52,652 nucleotides of DNA from Candidatus Accumulibacter phosphatis (GTDB lineage Bacteria > Pseudomonadota > Gammaproteobacteria > Burkholderiales > Rhodocyclaceae): positions 1 through 52,652 of the forward strand of contig NZ_SPMY01000020.1 of assembly GCF_012939955.1 (NCBI RefSeq), read 5' to 3'. Below the pieces are notes generated by a model. It made no database searches. It was not told where the DNA came from and saw only the letters and a program-made list of their open reading frames with translations. Below are positions 37,102-46,117 of the stretch, one piece after another; position 1 is the stretch's first letter, and the number at the start of each line of letters is the position of its first letter. The translations under genes and the position numbers were made by a program.

Positions 37102-38166
37102 ATGGCCCTCATGGACTTCATCAAGAAGCAGTTCGTCGATGTCATTCACTGGACTGAAGAGGGCGACGGTATCCTCGCCATGCGCTATCCGTTGCAGGAC
37201 ATGGAGATTCAGTATGGCGCGCAGCTGACAGTGCGCGAGTCGCAGATCGCGGTTTTCGTCAATGAAGGTCAGGTGGCCGATGTTTTCCGCCCCGGGCGCT
37301 ACCAGCTGACGACCCGGACGCTGCCGGTGCTGACCTACCTCAAGAACTGGGACAAGCTCTTCGAGTCGCCTTTCAAGTCGGAAGTCTATTTCTTGTCGAC
37401 CCGCTTGCAACTCGACCGCAAGTGGGGAACGTCGAACCCGATCACCATCCGTGACCAGGACTTCGGCATGGTGCGGATGCGTGCTTTCGGCATTTATTCG
37501 TACCAGTTGAGTGACGCGAAGAAGTTCTACAGCGAGATTTCCGGGACGCGCGCGGAATACACGGTTGAAGATCTCGACGGCCAGTTGCGCAACCTGGTGA
37601 TCAGCTCGATGACCGACCTCTTCGGCGAGTCGGGCGTGCCTTTCATCGATATGGCGGCCAACCAGGACGAGTTGAGTCGGGCGCTGAAAGGCAAGCTGGA
37701 GGCGGTCTTCGAGCGCTATGGCCTGCTTCTGGACCGCCTGGTCGTGCAGAGCGTGTCGCTGCCCGAAGAGCTGCAGAAGGTTCTCGACACGCGTATCGGC
37801 ATGAACATGATTGGCGACCTCGGACGCTACACGCAATACCAGGTGGCGAGCAGTATTCCTCTGGCAGCACAGAACGAAGGCGGCCTCGCCGGCATAGGCG
37901 CCGGTCTCGGGGCCGGGCTCGGCATTGGCCAGTTAATGACCACTGCGATGGGGTCGGCCATGCCGGCGGCGGGGGTGCCGGCGGGGCAGGTGGCAGTGGT
38001 CGGTGCTTCGCCGCAGGGCGTTGCGGCGCCGACGGCAGCGTCAGCGCTCAGTGCCGACGAGGTGGTGGCGACGCTGGAGAAGCTGCACGCGCTGGTCGGC
38101 AAGGGGATCCTTTCGCAGGCCGAATTCGACGCCAAGAAGGCGGAATTGCTCGCTAAGTTCGTTTGA
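37102..38166 (+). CDS. SPFH domain protein with C-terminal SHOCT domain
   Basis: The 354-residue protein has an SPFH (band 7)-type core (about 25-235): IQYGAQLTVRESQIAVFVNEG, VFRPGRYQLTTRTLPVLTYL, VQSVSLPEELQKVLDTRI. It then has a Gly/Ala-rich linker (about 255-320: GLAGIGAGLGAGLGIGQLM) and a C-terminal SHOCT motif (EVVATLEKLHALVGKGILS and QAEFDAKKAELLAKFV). It matches the YdjI/virion-core-like subgroup, which recruits a membrane or stress partner in Firmicutes; the role here is unknown. There is no signal peptide. It has a good AGGAGA ribosome binding site and no evident operon partner. Confidence 0.85.
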   Translation: MALMDFIKKQFVDVIHWTEEGDGILAMRYPLQDMEIQYGAQLTVRESQIAVFVNEGQVADVFRPGRYQLTTRTLPVLTYLKNWDKLFESPFKSEVYFLSTRLQLDRKWGTSNPITIRDQDFGMVRMRAFGIYSYQLSDAKKFYSEISGTRAEYTVEDLDGQLRNLVISSMTDLFGESGVPFIDMAANQDELSRALKGKLEAVFERYGLLLDRLVVQSVSLPEELQKVLDTRIGMNMIGDLGRYTQYQVASSIPLAAQNEGGLAGIGAGLGAGLGIGQLMTTAMGSAMPAAGVPAGQVAVVGASPQGVAAPTAASALSADEVVATLEKLHALVGKGILSQAEFDAKKAELLAKFV

Positions 38167-38223
38167 GCCGGGAGTCGGCGCTGGCGGGCCCGGGCGATTG
38201 CCGAAGAATGACTGCCGTAGCGG

Positions 38224-39462
38224 TCAGCGCGAGCTTGCGGGCAGTCCGCTCCAGATTTCGTTGAGGTCAGGAAAGTTCCATTTGGCGGGGTCTTCACGGC
38301 TGATGATCGTCTGCCGGCAGCCGGGACGGGCGAGATTGACGACTTCCGGGAGCATGCGGGCCGCGTGGCGCGTCGAGAAAAAAACCTTGACCTGTGGGTG
38401 AAGTAGCGACTTCTCGTTCTGCTCGATGACCACGCCGATGCGGCCGCAATTGAGTAGCACCAAGGAGCCGATCGGATAGATGCCGATGCTCTTGACAAAG
38501 GCCTGGAAGACCAACGGATCGAAATGGCCAGTGCTCCACTCGGCCATCTTGCGCAAGGATTCAGCGGGGTCCCAGCCGGTCTTGTAGGGGCGGTTCGAGG
38601 TGATCGCGTCATAGACGTCGCAGACGGCCGCCATTTTGGCGTAGACGCTTGTCGCAGCACCTCGCAGGCGCTTTGGATAGCCCGAGCCATCATCTTTTTC
38701 GTGGTGGTGGAGGACAACATCCAGGGCGACGGGGTCGATGTCGCTGCTCTGGAGAAGCATTTCGTGTCCTTTCTCCGGATGCGTCTTGACGATCGCAAAC
38801 TCGGCATCGGTGAGCTTGCCAGGCTTGTTGAGGATGTCGAGCGGTATGGCCGCTTTGCCAAGGTCGTGCAGCAGGCCGGCGATGCCGGCCGATCGCACCT
38901 CTTCTTCGGCGAGACCGAGTTGCCGGGCGAGGGCGATCATCAGCGCGCAGACGGCCACCGAGTGCATGTAGGTGTAATCGTCGGCAGTCTTCAGGCGTGC
39001 CAGGCTGATCAGTGCGCCCGCGCTGCGGCTCACCGAGTCCGATATCTCGTCGACCAGTCGCCGCGCGCCGCCGGTGTCGACGGTCCTGCCCATTCGCGCT
39101 TCCGCGAACATTGAGGTGACCGCCTGCCGCGAGTTGGCGACAATTTTGGCTGCGCGCGTGAACTCTGCGGCGCTGGGAGCGCGTGCCGTGTCGCGCACGC
39201 TGTTTGCCGCAACTGCCAGTTCGGCGTCGACCTGGGCCTCGGACTCGGCGACCGAAACGACAGCTTCGCCCGGCGGCAGGTCGAGGCCTTTGGCACAATC
39301 GATCCACACTTCCCTGACGCTGCTGGCGCGGATAGTGGCAATGTCCTTGGCATCGCTGAGAACAAACGATGAGCGCCAGAAAGGGTGTTCCAGCCAGGGG
39401 CCGCAGAACTCCTTGAGGTACATGCCGACAGTCAGCTGCTGAACGCCGATTCGCTTGAGCAT
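38224..39462 (-). CDS. HD-GYP domain protein with N-terminal DUF3391
   Basis: The 412-residue protein is a probable cyclic di-GMP phosphodiesterase. The DUF3391 domain is at about 1-140 (MLKRIGVQQLTVGMYLKEF). The HD-GYP domain shows DDYTYMHSVAVCALM, the metal-binding HDLGKAAIPLDILNKPGKL, HHHEKDDGSGYPKRL (the GYP motif) and VCDVYDAITSNRPYK. All residues expected of an active HD-GYP appear to be present. The ATG at 39462 begins the DUF3391 homology; the longer frame upstream is arginine/serine-rich and runs toward the end of metK. There is no membrane segment, so the signal is probably cytosolic. Confidence 0.92.
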   Translation of the reverse strand: MLKRIGVQQLTVGMYLKEFCGPWLEHPFWRSSFVLSDAKDIATIRASSVREVWIDCAKGLDLPPGEAVVSVAESEAQVDAELAVAANSVRDTARAPSAAEFTRAAKIVANSRQAVTSMFAEARMGRTVDTGGARRLVDEISDSVSRSAGALISLARLKTADDYTYMHSVAVCALMIALARQLGLAEEEVRSAGIAGLLHDLGKAAIPLDILNKPGKLTDAEFAIVKTHPEKGHEMLLQSSDIDPVALDVVLHHHEKDDGSGYPKRLRGAATSVYAKMAAVCDVYDAITSNRPYKTGWDPAESLRKMAEWSTGHFDPLVFQAFVKSIGIYPIGSLVLLNCGRIGVVIEQNEKSLLHPQVKVFFSTRHAARMLPEVVNLARPGCRQTIISREDPAKWNFPDLNEIWSGLPASSR

Positions 39463-39526
39463 GGCGGGTTCTCGGTGGCTGCTCCACGCTGGAGCCAGCG
39501 CTAGTCTACACCGTATGCCGCAGCAA

Positions 39527-39550
39527 GAAAGGGGCCTCGCTGCCCCTTTC
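39527..39550 (-). terminator. Hairpin terminator after metK
   Basis: GAAAGGGGC and GCCCCTTTC form a perfect 9-bp stem with a 6-base loop, between the metK stop and the HD-GYP gene (both on the minus strand). The T-tract after it on the minus strand is short (CTTTCTTG), so termination may be partial. Confidence 0.55.
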
Positions 39551-39571
39551 CCTGCTTCGCGAGCCGTATTT

Positions 39572-40738
39572 CTAGAGCCCGGCAGCTGCGCGAAGTGCCG
39601 CTGCCTTGTCGGTGGCTTCCCAGGTGAACTCGGGCTCGTCGCGGCCAAAGTGGCCGTAGGCCGCGGTTTTGCGGTAGATCGGTCGCAAGAGCTGGAGCGC
39701 CTGGATGATGCCTTTGGGGCGCAGGTCGAAGTGCTCGCCGATCAGTGCGGCGATGACTTCGTCGCTGACCTTGCCGGTGCCGAAGGTGTTGACCATCAGT
39801 GACACCGGCCGGGCGACGCCGATGGCGTACGCCACCTGCACTTCACAACGGTCGGCAAGGCCTGCGGCGACGATATTCTTGGCAACATGGCGCGCGGCGT
39901 AGGCCGCCGAGCGATCGACTTTTGACGGATCCTTGCCCGAGAACGCACCACCGCCATGTCTGGCCGCGCCACCGTAGGTGTCGACGATGATCTTGCGGCC
40001 GGTCAGGCCGCAATCCCCGTGCGGGCCGCCAACGACGAAGCGGCCGGTCGGGTTGACCAGATAGCGGGTTGCGCTGGTGAGCAGTTCCGGCGGCAGGACC
40101 GGTTTGATGATTTCTTCGATCACGGCTTCCGAAATCTGTGCGTGCGAGACGTCCGGGTCGTGCTGCGTGGACACGACGATGGTGTCGATCGAGACCGGTT
40201 TGCCGTCCACATAGCGGACCGTGAGTTGGCTCTTGGCATCCGGGCGAAGCCACGGCAGGCGGCCGTCGTGGCGAACTTCACCCTGGCGTTGCATGAGACG
40301 GTGCGCGTAATGGATTGGCAGCGGCATCAGCGACGGCGTTTCGTTGCAGGCGTAGCCGAACATCAGTCCCTGGTCGCCAGCTCCCTGGTCGAGGTCGATG
40401 CCCTGACCCTCGTCAACGCCCTGCGCGATATCGGGAGACTGGCGGTTGATGGCCGTTAAAATGGCGCAACTTTTGTAGTCGAAGCCGATGTCGGAGTTGT
40501 TGTAGCCGATGCGGCGAACGGTTTCCTGCGCGATTTCGCGATAGTTGATGTGCGCCTTGGTGGTGATCTCGCCGGAGATGACGACCAGCCCGGTCGACAC
40601 CAGGGTTTCACAGGCGACCCGCGCAGGCGGGTCGTCGGCAAGAATGGCGTCGAGAATGGCGTCGGAGATCTGGTCGGCGACCTTGTCCGGATGGCCTTCG
40701 GAAACCGATTCCGAAGTAAAGAGGTGCTCTGTGCTCAT
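39572..40738 (-). CDS. metK: S-adenosylmethionine synthetase
   Basis: It makes S-adenosylmethionine from methionine and ATP. The 388-residue protein is of the usual length. Signatures are [21 protein letters not shown], the catalytic loop region [42 protein letters not shown] and the phosphate-binding [29 protein letters not shown] lies about 10 bp before the ATG. A strong sigma-70 promoter sits about 150 bp upstream, and a terminator-like hairpin lies between the two, so transcription is probably attenuated (see separate entries). Confidence 0.97.
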   Translation of the reverse strand: MSTEHLFTSESVSEGHPDKVADQISDAILDAILADDPPARVACETLVSTGLVVISGEITTKAHINYREIAQETVRRIGYNNSDIGFDYKSCAILTAINRQSPDIAQGVDEGQGIDLDQGAGDQGLMFGYACNETPSLMPLPIHYAHRLMQRQGEVRHDGRLPWLRPDAKSQLTVRYVDGKPVSIDTIVVSTQHDPDVSHAQISEAVIEEIIKPVLPPELLTSATRYLVNPTGRFVVGGPHGDCGLTGRKIIVDTYGGAARHGGGAFSGKDPSKVDRSAAYAARHVAKNIVAAGLADRCEVQVAYAIGVARPVSLMVNTFGTGKVSDEVIAALIGEHFDLRPKGIIQALQLLRPIYRKTAAYGHFGRDEPEFTWEATDKAAALRAAAGL

Positions 40739-40756
40739 GCTTTGATCTGCTCCAAT

Positions 40757-40796
40757 GGAAAAACCCCGAAACGGCGGCGTTGCCGGCTCCGGGGTT
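40757..40796 (-). terminator. Leader terminator (attenuator) before metK
   Basis: On the minus strand AACCCCG (40796-40790) pairs with CGGGGTT (40768-40762), enclosing a GC-rich inner part, followed by a T run. It ends only about 19 bases before the metK ATG and downstream of the metK promoter. The gene on the other side is divergent, so this hairpin can only serve metK, as an attenuator. Confidence 0.75.
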
Positions 40797-40881
40797 CGAG
40801 CAGACGACGCTTTAGCAGTATTTTTTTGGCCGCACTTACGGCGTCCCCGCCCTGCAAGTTGTCCTGATTAACTCGGCGGAG
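40797..40881 (-). promoter_or_regulatory. Structured metK leader, candidate SAM-responsive riboswitch
   Basis: Read on the minus strand, CTCCGCC (40881-40875) can pair with GGCGGGG (40851-40845), enclosing a loop with GTTAATC and TTGCA. Next come a small hairpin GCCG-TAAGTG-CGGC, an A-run and TGCTAAA. This order (stem, U/A-rich loop ending TTGCA, then GCTAAA) resembles the SAM-II/SAM-V pseudoknot plan by eye. I could not run a covariance search, so the class is unproven. The downstream terminator would be the expression platform. Confidence 0.4.
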
Positions 40882-40886
40882 GGATA

Positions 40887-40916
40887 ATTATAGTTTTTCT
40901 CTGGCTGGCGGGTCAA
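40887..40916 (-). promoter_or_regulatory. Sigma-70 promoter of metK
   Basis: On the minus strand TTGACC (40916-40911) and TATAAT (40892-40887) are separated by 18 bp. The -10 box is perfect. It predicts a transcript start near 40880 and a leader of about 140 bases before metK. Confidence 0.8.
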
Positions 40917-40941
40917 ACCTCAGCAGCTACCGGATCGCACC

Positions 40942-41835
40942 GTGATCACACTTTTTCGTTTCCTCAGCCGCTTGCCGCTTGCCTGGCTGCATTCCCTGGG
41001 CTTCGTTGTCGGCTGGCTGACCTGGCTGCTGTCGCCGACCTACCGCCGCCACATGCACGAGAACATGGTGCTCGCACTTGGCGCAGCAGAGGCCGGACGC
41101 CTACGTTCGGCAGCCATCGCTGAAGCCGGCAAGGGCATGCTCGAACTGCCACGGGTCTGGTTACGTCCGCTCGCCGAGACCTCCAGTCGGGTTGTCGAGG
41201 TGTCGGGGTGGGAATTGGTCGAAGCGGCTTCACGTCGAGGCAAGGGAATCCTCTATTTGACGCCGCATCTGGGATGTTTTGAGGTCACCGCGCAGTACCT
41301 GTCCACACATGCCCCGATCACGGTTCTCTATCGGCCGCCCAAGCAGGCCTGGCTGCAGACGATGATCGAAGCCGGGCGGGCGCGCGCGCAGTTGCACCTG
41401 GCGGCGGCTGATCTGTCAGGGGTGCGCGGCTTGCTGAAGGCGCTGAAACGCGGTGAAGCCGTCGGTATGCTGCCGGACCAGGCGCCGCGGGCTGGCGAAG
41501 GCCGCTGGCTGGACTTCTTCGGCAGACCGGCCTACACCATGACCCTGGCTGCGCGCCTGGTCGAGACCGGGGCGAGCGTGATCATGGTCTGGGCTGAACG
41601 GCTGCCCGCCGGCGCCGGTTACCATTTTCACCTGCAGGCGCCGACACAGCCAATCAGGGGCAGCATCGAAGAGCGGGCGCTACAGATCAATCAGCAGATC
41701 GAAGTGCTGGTTCGCCAGTGTCCGCAGCAGTATCTCTGGGGCTACAACCGCTACAAGCGGCGGCGCAGCAGTGCAGCAGCGCCGCTGGCGGAAGCCGGCG
41801 CTCAGCGGGACGTACAGCAGGGTGCCGAGCAGTGA
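40942..41835 (+). CDS. Lipid A biosynthesis lauroyl-type acyltransferase (LpxL/HtrB family)
   Basis: It transfers a secondary acyl chain to lipid A at the inner membrane. The 297-residue protein starts with a hydrophobic anchor (about 5-35: FRFLSRLPLAWLHSLGFVVGWLTWLL). The acyltransferase motif is HLGCFE (about 109-114; the H-x4-E pattern of this superfamily), then VLYRPPKQAWL, LPDQAPRAGEG and YLWGYNRYKRR at the end. LpxL and LpxM paralogues cannot be separated from sequence alone. The start is GTG at 40942. It is the first gene of a plus-strand LPS cluster, divergent from metK. Confidence 0.9.
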   Translation: MITLFRFLSRLPLAWLHSLGFVVGWLTWLLSPTYRRHMHENMVLALGAAEAGRLRSAAIAEAGKGMLELPRVWLRPLAETSSRVVEVSGWELVEAASRRGKGILYLTPHLGCFEVTAQYLSTHAPITVLYRPPKQAWLQTMIEAGRARAQLHLAAADLSGVRGLLKALKRGEAVGMLPDQAPRAGEGRWLDFFGRPAYTMTLAARLVETGASVIMVWAERLPAGAGYHFHLQAPTQPIRGSIEERALQINQQIEVLVRQCPQQYLWGYNRYKRRRSSAAAPLAEAGAQRDVQQGAEQ

Positions 41836-41887
41836 GTGACTCTGCGCACTGTCGCTGCACCCTTGCCGCCAGCGCCGGGATTTCTTG

Positions 41888-43009
41888 ATGCAGATCGCCT
41901 TCTGCCTTTACAAATACTTCCCGTTCGGCGGCCTGCAGCGCGATTTTCTGCGCATTGCCCTGGCCTGCCAGGCGCGCGGCCACAGTATCAGGGCGTACAC
42001 ACTGGAATGGCGTGGCGATGTTCCGGCGGGCTTTGAGGTGGTCCTGGTGCCGGTCAGGGCGCTCAGCAATCCGCGCCGCTACGCGAAGTTCAGTCACTGG
42101 GTCGGCCAGGATCTGGCGGCCCGATCCGCCGACCGGGTCGTCGGCTTCAACAAGATGCCTGGACTTGATGTCTATTTTGCCGCCGACCCCTGTTTCGAAG
42201 ACAAGGCGCGCACGCTACGCAGTGCGCTCTATCGGCTGTCGGGGCGCTACCGCCATTTCTCCGCATACGAGCGCGCTGTTTTCGGGGCCGGGGCACGCAC
42301 CGAGATCCTGCTGATCTCGCCACTACAAAAGCCGTTGTTCCAGAAGTACTACGCCACACCGGACGAGCGTTTTCATCTGCTGCCGCCGGGAATTGCGCGC
42401 GACCGCCGCGCGCCGGCAAATGCCGCGGCGATCCGTGCCGCTTTTCGGCACGAGTTCGCGCTGGCCGCCGACGATTTGCTTCTGCTGCAGCTTGGTTCGG
42501 GCTTCAAGACCAAGGGCCTGGACCGCAGCCTGAAGGCGTTGGCGACGCTGCCGGCAGCGCTCGCCAAGCGTTGCCGACTGTTCGCCATCGGCGACGACGA
42601 GGCGCAGCTGTTCCATGCCCAGGCGCGAGCGCTCGGCGTTGCTGATCGGGTGCGCATTCTGCGCGGACGCAGCGACATTCCGCGCTTTTTGCTCGGCGCT
42701 GACCTGTTGATCCATCCGGCCTACAACGAAAACACCGGCACGGTGCTGCTCGAGGCAATGGTCGCCGGCCTGCCGGTGCTCACCACCGCTGTTTGCGGCT
42801 ACGCGCATTTCGTCAGTGATGCCGATGCCGGGCGGGTCGTGCCCGAGCCTTTTGAACAAGCCTGTCTCAATCGCCTGCTGGCGCAGGTCTTGAGTGACGA
42901 GCCAGCACGTCGGCAATGGCAGTCTCGCGCCCTGGCCTTTGCCGAGCAGGCCGACATCTACAGCAACGCTGAACGTGCCGCCGAGCTGATTCTCAAGGAA
43001 AGGTCATGA
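41888..43009 (+). CDS. waaG: LPS core glucosyltransferase WaaG (GT4)
   Basis: It adds the first glucose or related hexose to the heptose region of the LPS core. The 373-residue GT-B enzyme shows the family start MQIAFCLYKYFPFGGLQRDF, the acceptor-side segment VVGFNKMPGLDVYFAADPCFEDKA and the donor-binding LLQLGSGFKTKGLDRSLKAL. The C-terminal ADLLIHPAYNENTGTVLLEAMVAGLPVLTT carries the E-x7-E motif. The ATG at 41888 is preferred over an adjacent TTG. Its stop overlaps the rfaP start by 4 bp. Confidence 0.95.
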   Translation: MQIAFCLYKYFPFGGLQRDFLRIALACQARGHSIRAYTLEWRGDVPAGFEVVLVPVRALSNPRRYAKFSHWVGQDLAARSADRVVGFNKMPGLDVYFAADPCFEDKARTLRSALYRLSGRYRHFSAYERAVFGAGARTEILLISPLQKPLFQKYYATPDERFHLLPPGIARDRRAPANAAAIRAAFRHEFALAADDLLLLQLGSGFKTKGLDRSLKALATLPAALAKRCRLFAIGDDEAQLFHAQARALGVADRVRILRGRSDIPRFLLGADLLIHPAYNENTGTVLLEAMVAGLPVLTTAVCGYAHFVSDADAGRVVPEPFEQACLNRLLAQVLSDEPARRQWQSRALAFAEQADIYSNAERAAELILKERS

Positions 43010-43831
43010 GCGGCGACGTGTTGTTCCTTGACGAGCCCTTTCGCTCGCTGTGGGCGGGGCAGGATCCCTTCGTCGCCGTCGAGACCCTCGAAGGCGAGAT
43101 TTTTCGCGAACTCGAGGCGCGCCGCACCTTGCGAACCGAAGTCGGCGGGCGTGGCTACTTCGTCAAGATTCATCGTGGTGTCGGCTGGACCGAGATCGTC
43201 AAGAATCTTCTTTCGCTACGCCTGCCGGTGCTCGGGGCAGCGAATGAGTGGCGGGCCATCCAGTGCCTGAGCGAACTCGGCGTCGATAGCATGCACGCCG
43301 TCGCCTACGGGCGGCGTGGCCGTGACCCCGGGCGGCAACACTCGTTCATCATCACCGAGGAGCTGGCCCCGACGCTCAGTCTCGAGGACTTCTGCCTGGA
43401 CTGGAAAGAGCATCCCCCGGAGCTACGCTTGAAGCGCGCGCTGATCGCCCGTGTCGCTGGCATGGCGAGGAGAATGCATCGGGCGGGCATCAATCATCGC
43501 GATTTCTACCTCTGTCATTTTCTCCTGCACCTTGACCCGGCACCGACCGCCGACCGGTTCAGGCTGTCTCTGATCGATCTGCACCGCGCGCAACTCAGAG
43601 GGCAACTGCCGGGACGCTGGCGCGACAAGGATCTGGCGGCTTTATACTTCTCGGCTGTCGACATCGGCTTGAGCAAGCGTGACCTGTTGCGTTTTTTTGG
43701 CGGCTTATTTTGCCTGTCCCTTGCGGCGTATTCTGCGCGATGAAGCGCCGCTGCTTTCGCATCTGGCGAGCGAAACACTTCGCTTGCAGGCACGTTTCGC
43801 TCGTAAGGTGGCGGCAGGGGAAATGACATGA
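43006..43831 (+). CDS. rfaP: LPS core heptose(I) kinase RfaP, interrupted by a one-base frameshift
   Basis: It phosphorylates heptose I of the LPS core. The kinase-like fold shows GYFVKIHRGVGW (ATP-binding lysine), SFIITEELAPTLSLEDF and the catalytic loop HRDFYLCHFLLH (about 165-176), then LSLIDLHRAQLR. The printed frame stops at 43743 after LLRFFGGLFC. Removing one T from the run of seven at 43692-43698 gives LLRFLAAYFACPLRRILRDE and continues to a TGA at 43829-43831. This is a normal RfaP ending of about 274 residues, overlapping the next gene's ATG by 4 bp. The gene is therefore probably intact in the organism. Confidence 0.9.
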
Positions 43832-44596
43832 GAAACTGGTGGGTGAATCCACAGTATGCAGCAAGCGAAGCGGGCGCCGTGTTTGGCAGTATCGAGCGCG
43901 TTTTTTTACTTGCCGGTGAGGGCATAGCCAACGATCAACTGAGTTGCGTGCTGCGCGTCGGCGTCGGCGACAAGCGCTACTACGTCAAGCGCTATAGTGG
44001 TAACGGCAAGACCATGCGCCGGCGCTGGTTCGGTCTGCGGCGCTGGCTGGGTCCACCGCGGGTGCGTGCCGAATGGCGGAACCTGCTCGCTTTTCGAGCC
44101 TGGGGTATTCCGACCGCAACCCTGGTCGCCTATGGCATCGAGCGGCGTTTTGGCGGCTTCGTTCGCGGCGCGCTGGTGACCGAGGAAATTCCGGATACGA
44201 TGGATCTCGCCTACCTCGCTCACAGCGACGATCCGCGACTCGGCGATCATGCCTGGCTGACGCAGGTGTCGCAGCAGGTCGCCAGCCTGACCAGGACGCT
44301 GCACGACGCTCGTTTCGTGCACAACGATCTGAAGTGGCGCAACCTGCTGGTCGATGGCGGTGCGTCGCCGACGGTCTATCTGATCGATTGCCCGACTGGC
44401 AACTATTATCGTGGTGCCGTTCTCGAGTATCGGATCGTCAAGGATCTGGCCTGCCTCGACAAGCTGGCCAAGAAAAAAACTGTCGCGCAGTCAGCGCTTG
44501 AGCTTCTACCTTGATTACGCAGGCGAGGCGCGCGTTGGCGATGGTGATCGGCAGCGAATCGCCAAGATCGTTCACTTTTTCGATGGCCGAGAGTAG
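43828..44596 (+). CDS. InaA-family LPS kinase, interrupted by a one-base frameshift
   Basis: This is a kinase-like protein of the lipopolysaccharide kinase/InaA family. It shows YYVKRYSGNGKTMRRRW (ATP-binding lysine), VRAEWRNLLAFRAWGIPT, the catalytic loop FVHNDLKWRNLLV (about 167-179) and VYLIDCPTGNY. The printed frame stops at 44514. Removing one A from the run of seven at 44473-44479 gives KKKLSRSQRLSFYLDYAGE and continues to a TAG at 44594, about 255 residues in all. It follows rfaP with an ATGA overlap, so it probably modifies the same inner-core region, though its sugar target is unknown. Confidence 0.85.
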
Positions 44597-44632
44597 GCGC
44601 GGCGGGCGCTGCCGAGCGCCATCGCGCTGGCC

Positions 44633-46066
44633 ATGAGCGTGCACGTGTTGAGCGATGCGAGAACGCTGCGCGCCGCCGGTCGCCAGCCACGACTGCCGTT
44701 TTGCGTGGCCCTTGCCGATGGGCGCCAGTTGAGCATGCGACGCCTGCTGCGTGTCCTGCCCGGCAAGCGGCTGGTTGGTGAGGCAGAACTCGACGGTCGG
44801 CGCGTGCTGGCCAAGCTCTTCGTCGGGCGGCGCTGCGAAAAACATTGGCGGTACGAGCGCGGGGGGCTCGAAGCGCTGCGTGATGCCGGCGTGCCGACCC
44901 CTGAAGTGCTCGCCGCAATGGCCATGGCCGGTGGTGGTTACGCCCTGCTGACTGTTTTTCTCGAAACAGCCGAGAGCCTTGCCGAAGCCTGGGCGCGGGT
45001 TTCCCGACGGGCCGCCGGGGACGGCGAGGCGCTGGCCGTACTGGCGCCGGCGCTGGGCATGCTCGGACGGCTGCACGCCGCTGGCCTGGTCCAGGACGAC
45101 CTGCATCTCGGCAATTTTCTACGTCATGACGGCAGGGTGCTGGTCGTCGACGGCGATGCGGTGCGCGTGATCTGCCGCGGACAGGCCTTGGCGCCAGCCG
45201 ACGCTGGCGCCAACCTGGCGGTTCTCCTGGCGCAGTTGCCGCCGGCGTGGGACCGCCAGCTCAGCGCTTTGCTGCCCGCTTACACTGCCGAGCAGGCCTG
45301 CTTGCCTGAGCAGGCGGTCTTGCAACGCAATATCGAGCGCGTCAGAGCCTGGCGCCTGGGGGACCTGCTGGCCAAGACAGTGCGTGAGTGCACGCTGTTC
45401 GCGGTCGAGCAGACAGGCGTACGCTTTTGCGCCGTGCGCCGCGAGGAAGCGGAAGTGCTGGCGCCCTTGCTGGCGGCGCCGGACCGCGCCATCAGCAGCG
45501 GCGAGGTGTTCAAGGATGGTGGCACGACGACGGTGGCGCGCATCGTGGTGATAGGCCGCGCGCTGCTGATCAAACGCTACAACCTCAAGAACCTGCGGCA
45601 CGCGCTCGGTCGTCTGTGGCGTCCGAGCCGCGCCTGGCATTCGTGGCGCGAGGCGCACCGGCTGCTGTTCTTCGACATCCCGACGCCAAGGCCGCTGGCG
45701 CTGATCGAGGAGCGCTGCGGACCGCTACGCCGACGCGCCTGGCTGATTTGCGAGTACTGCCCGGGCCCGAATCTGCTGAGCCATCTGTCGGCCGATAGCG
45801 CGCCGCCGGCTGACGAGGGCAAGGCCATCTGCGAGTTATTTGCAGCTTTGTGCCGACATCGCATCAGCCATGGCGATCTCAAGGCCACCAATCTGCTCTG
45901 GGACGGCGAGCGCGTGCTGCTCATCGACCTCGATGGCGTCGTGCAACATCGCTCGGCGATCGCGCATGCGCGTGCCTGGCGGCGCGACCGCGCCCGCCTG
46001 TTACGCAACTGGCCGTCAGGCTGTGCACTGCAGCGCTGGCTCGACGAGCAGCTACCCGCCGCTTGA
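44633..46066 (+). CDS. Tandem LPS-kinase-like protein (two InaA/Kdo-kinase-type domains)
   Basis: The 477-residue protein contains two kinase-like units. Unit 1 (about 45-190) has RRVLAKLFVGRRCEKHWRYE, and the catalytic-loop equivalent LVQDDLHLGNFLRHDGRVLVVDGDA. Unit 2 (about 290-470) has LLIKRYNLKNLRHALGRLWR, LICEYCPGPNLL, and RISHGDLKATNLLWDGERVLLIDLDGV. Both keep the catalytic Asp and the metal-binding Asn and Asp, so both could be active. The length is about twice that of its neighbours, suggesting gene duplication and fusion. It follows the InaA-family gene by 36 bp on the same strand. The substrate is unknown; an inner-core sugar is the natural guess. Confidence 0.82.
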   Translation: MSVHVLSDARTLRAAGRQPRLPFCVALADGRQLSMRRLLRVLPGKRLVGEAELDGRRVLAKLFVGRRCEKHWRYERGGLEALRDAGVPTPEVLAAMAMAGGGYALLTVFLETAESLAEAWARVSRRAAGDGEALAVLAPALGMLGRLHAAGLVQDDLHLGNFLRHDGRVLVVDGDAVRVICRGQALAPADAGANLAVLLAQLPPAWDRQLSALLPAYTAEQACLPEQAVLQRNIERVRAWRLGDLLAKTVRECTLFAVEQTGVRFCAVRREEAEVLAPLLAAPDRAISSGEVFKDGGTTTVARIVVIGRALLIKRYNLKNLRHALGRLWRPSRAWHSWREAHRLLFFDIPTPRPLALIEERCGPLRRRAWLICEYCPGPNLLSHLSADSAPPADEGKAICELFAALCRHRISHGDLKATNLLWDGERVLLIDLDGVVQHRSAIAHARAWRRDRARLLRNWPSGCALQRWLDEQLPAA

Positions 46067-46117
46067 AGCCTCGCGTTGCCCCAGCGATCCGCTCGGGCGC
46101 TCGCTGGCGGCTGCCGA

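Noticed and set aside
40757-40800. SAM/SAH riboswitch based on CATTGGAGCA before metK
   Set aside because: That stretch is simply the Shine-Dalgarno region of metK; the other conserved parts of that class are not visible.
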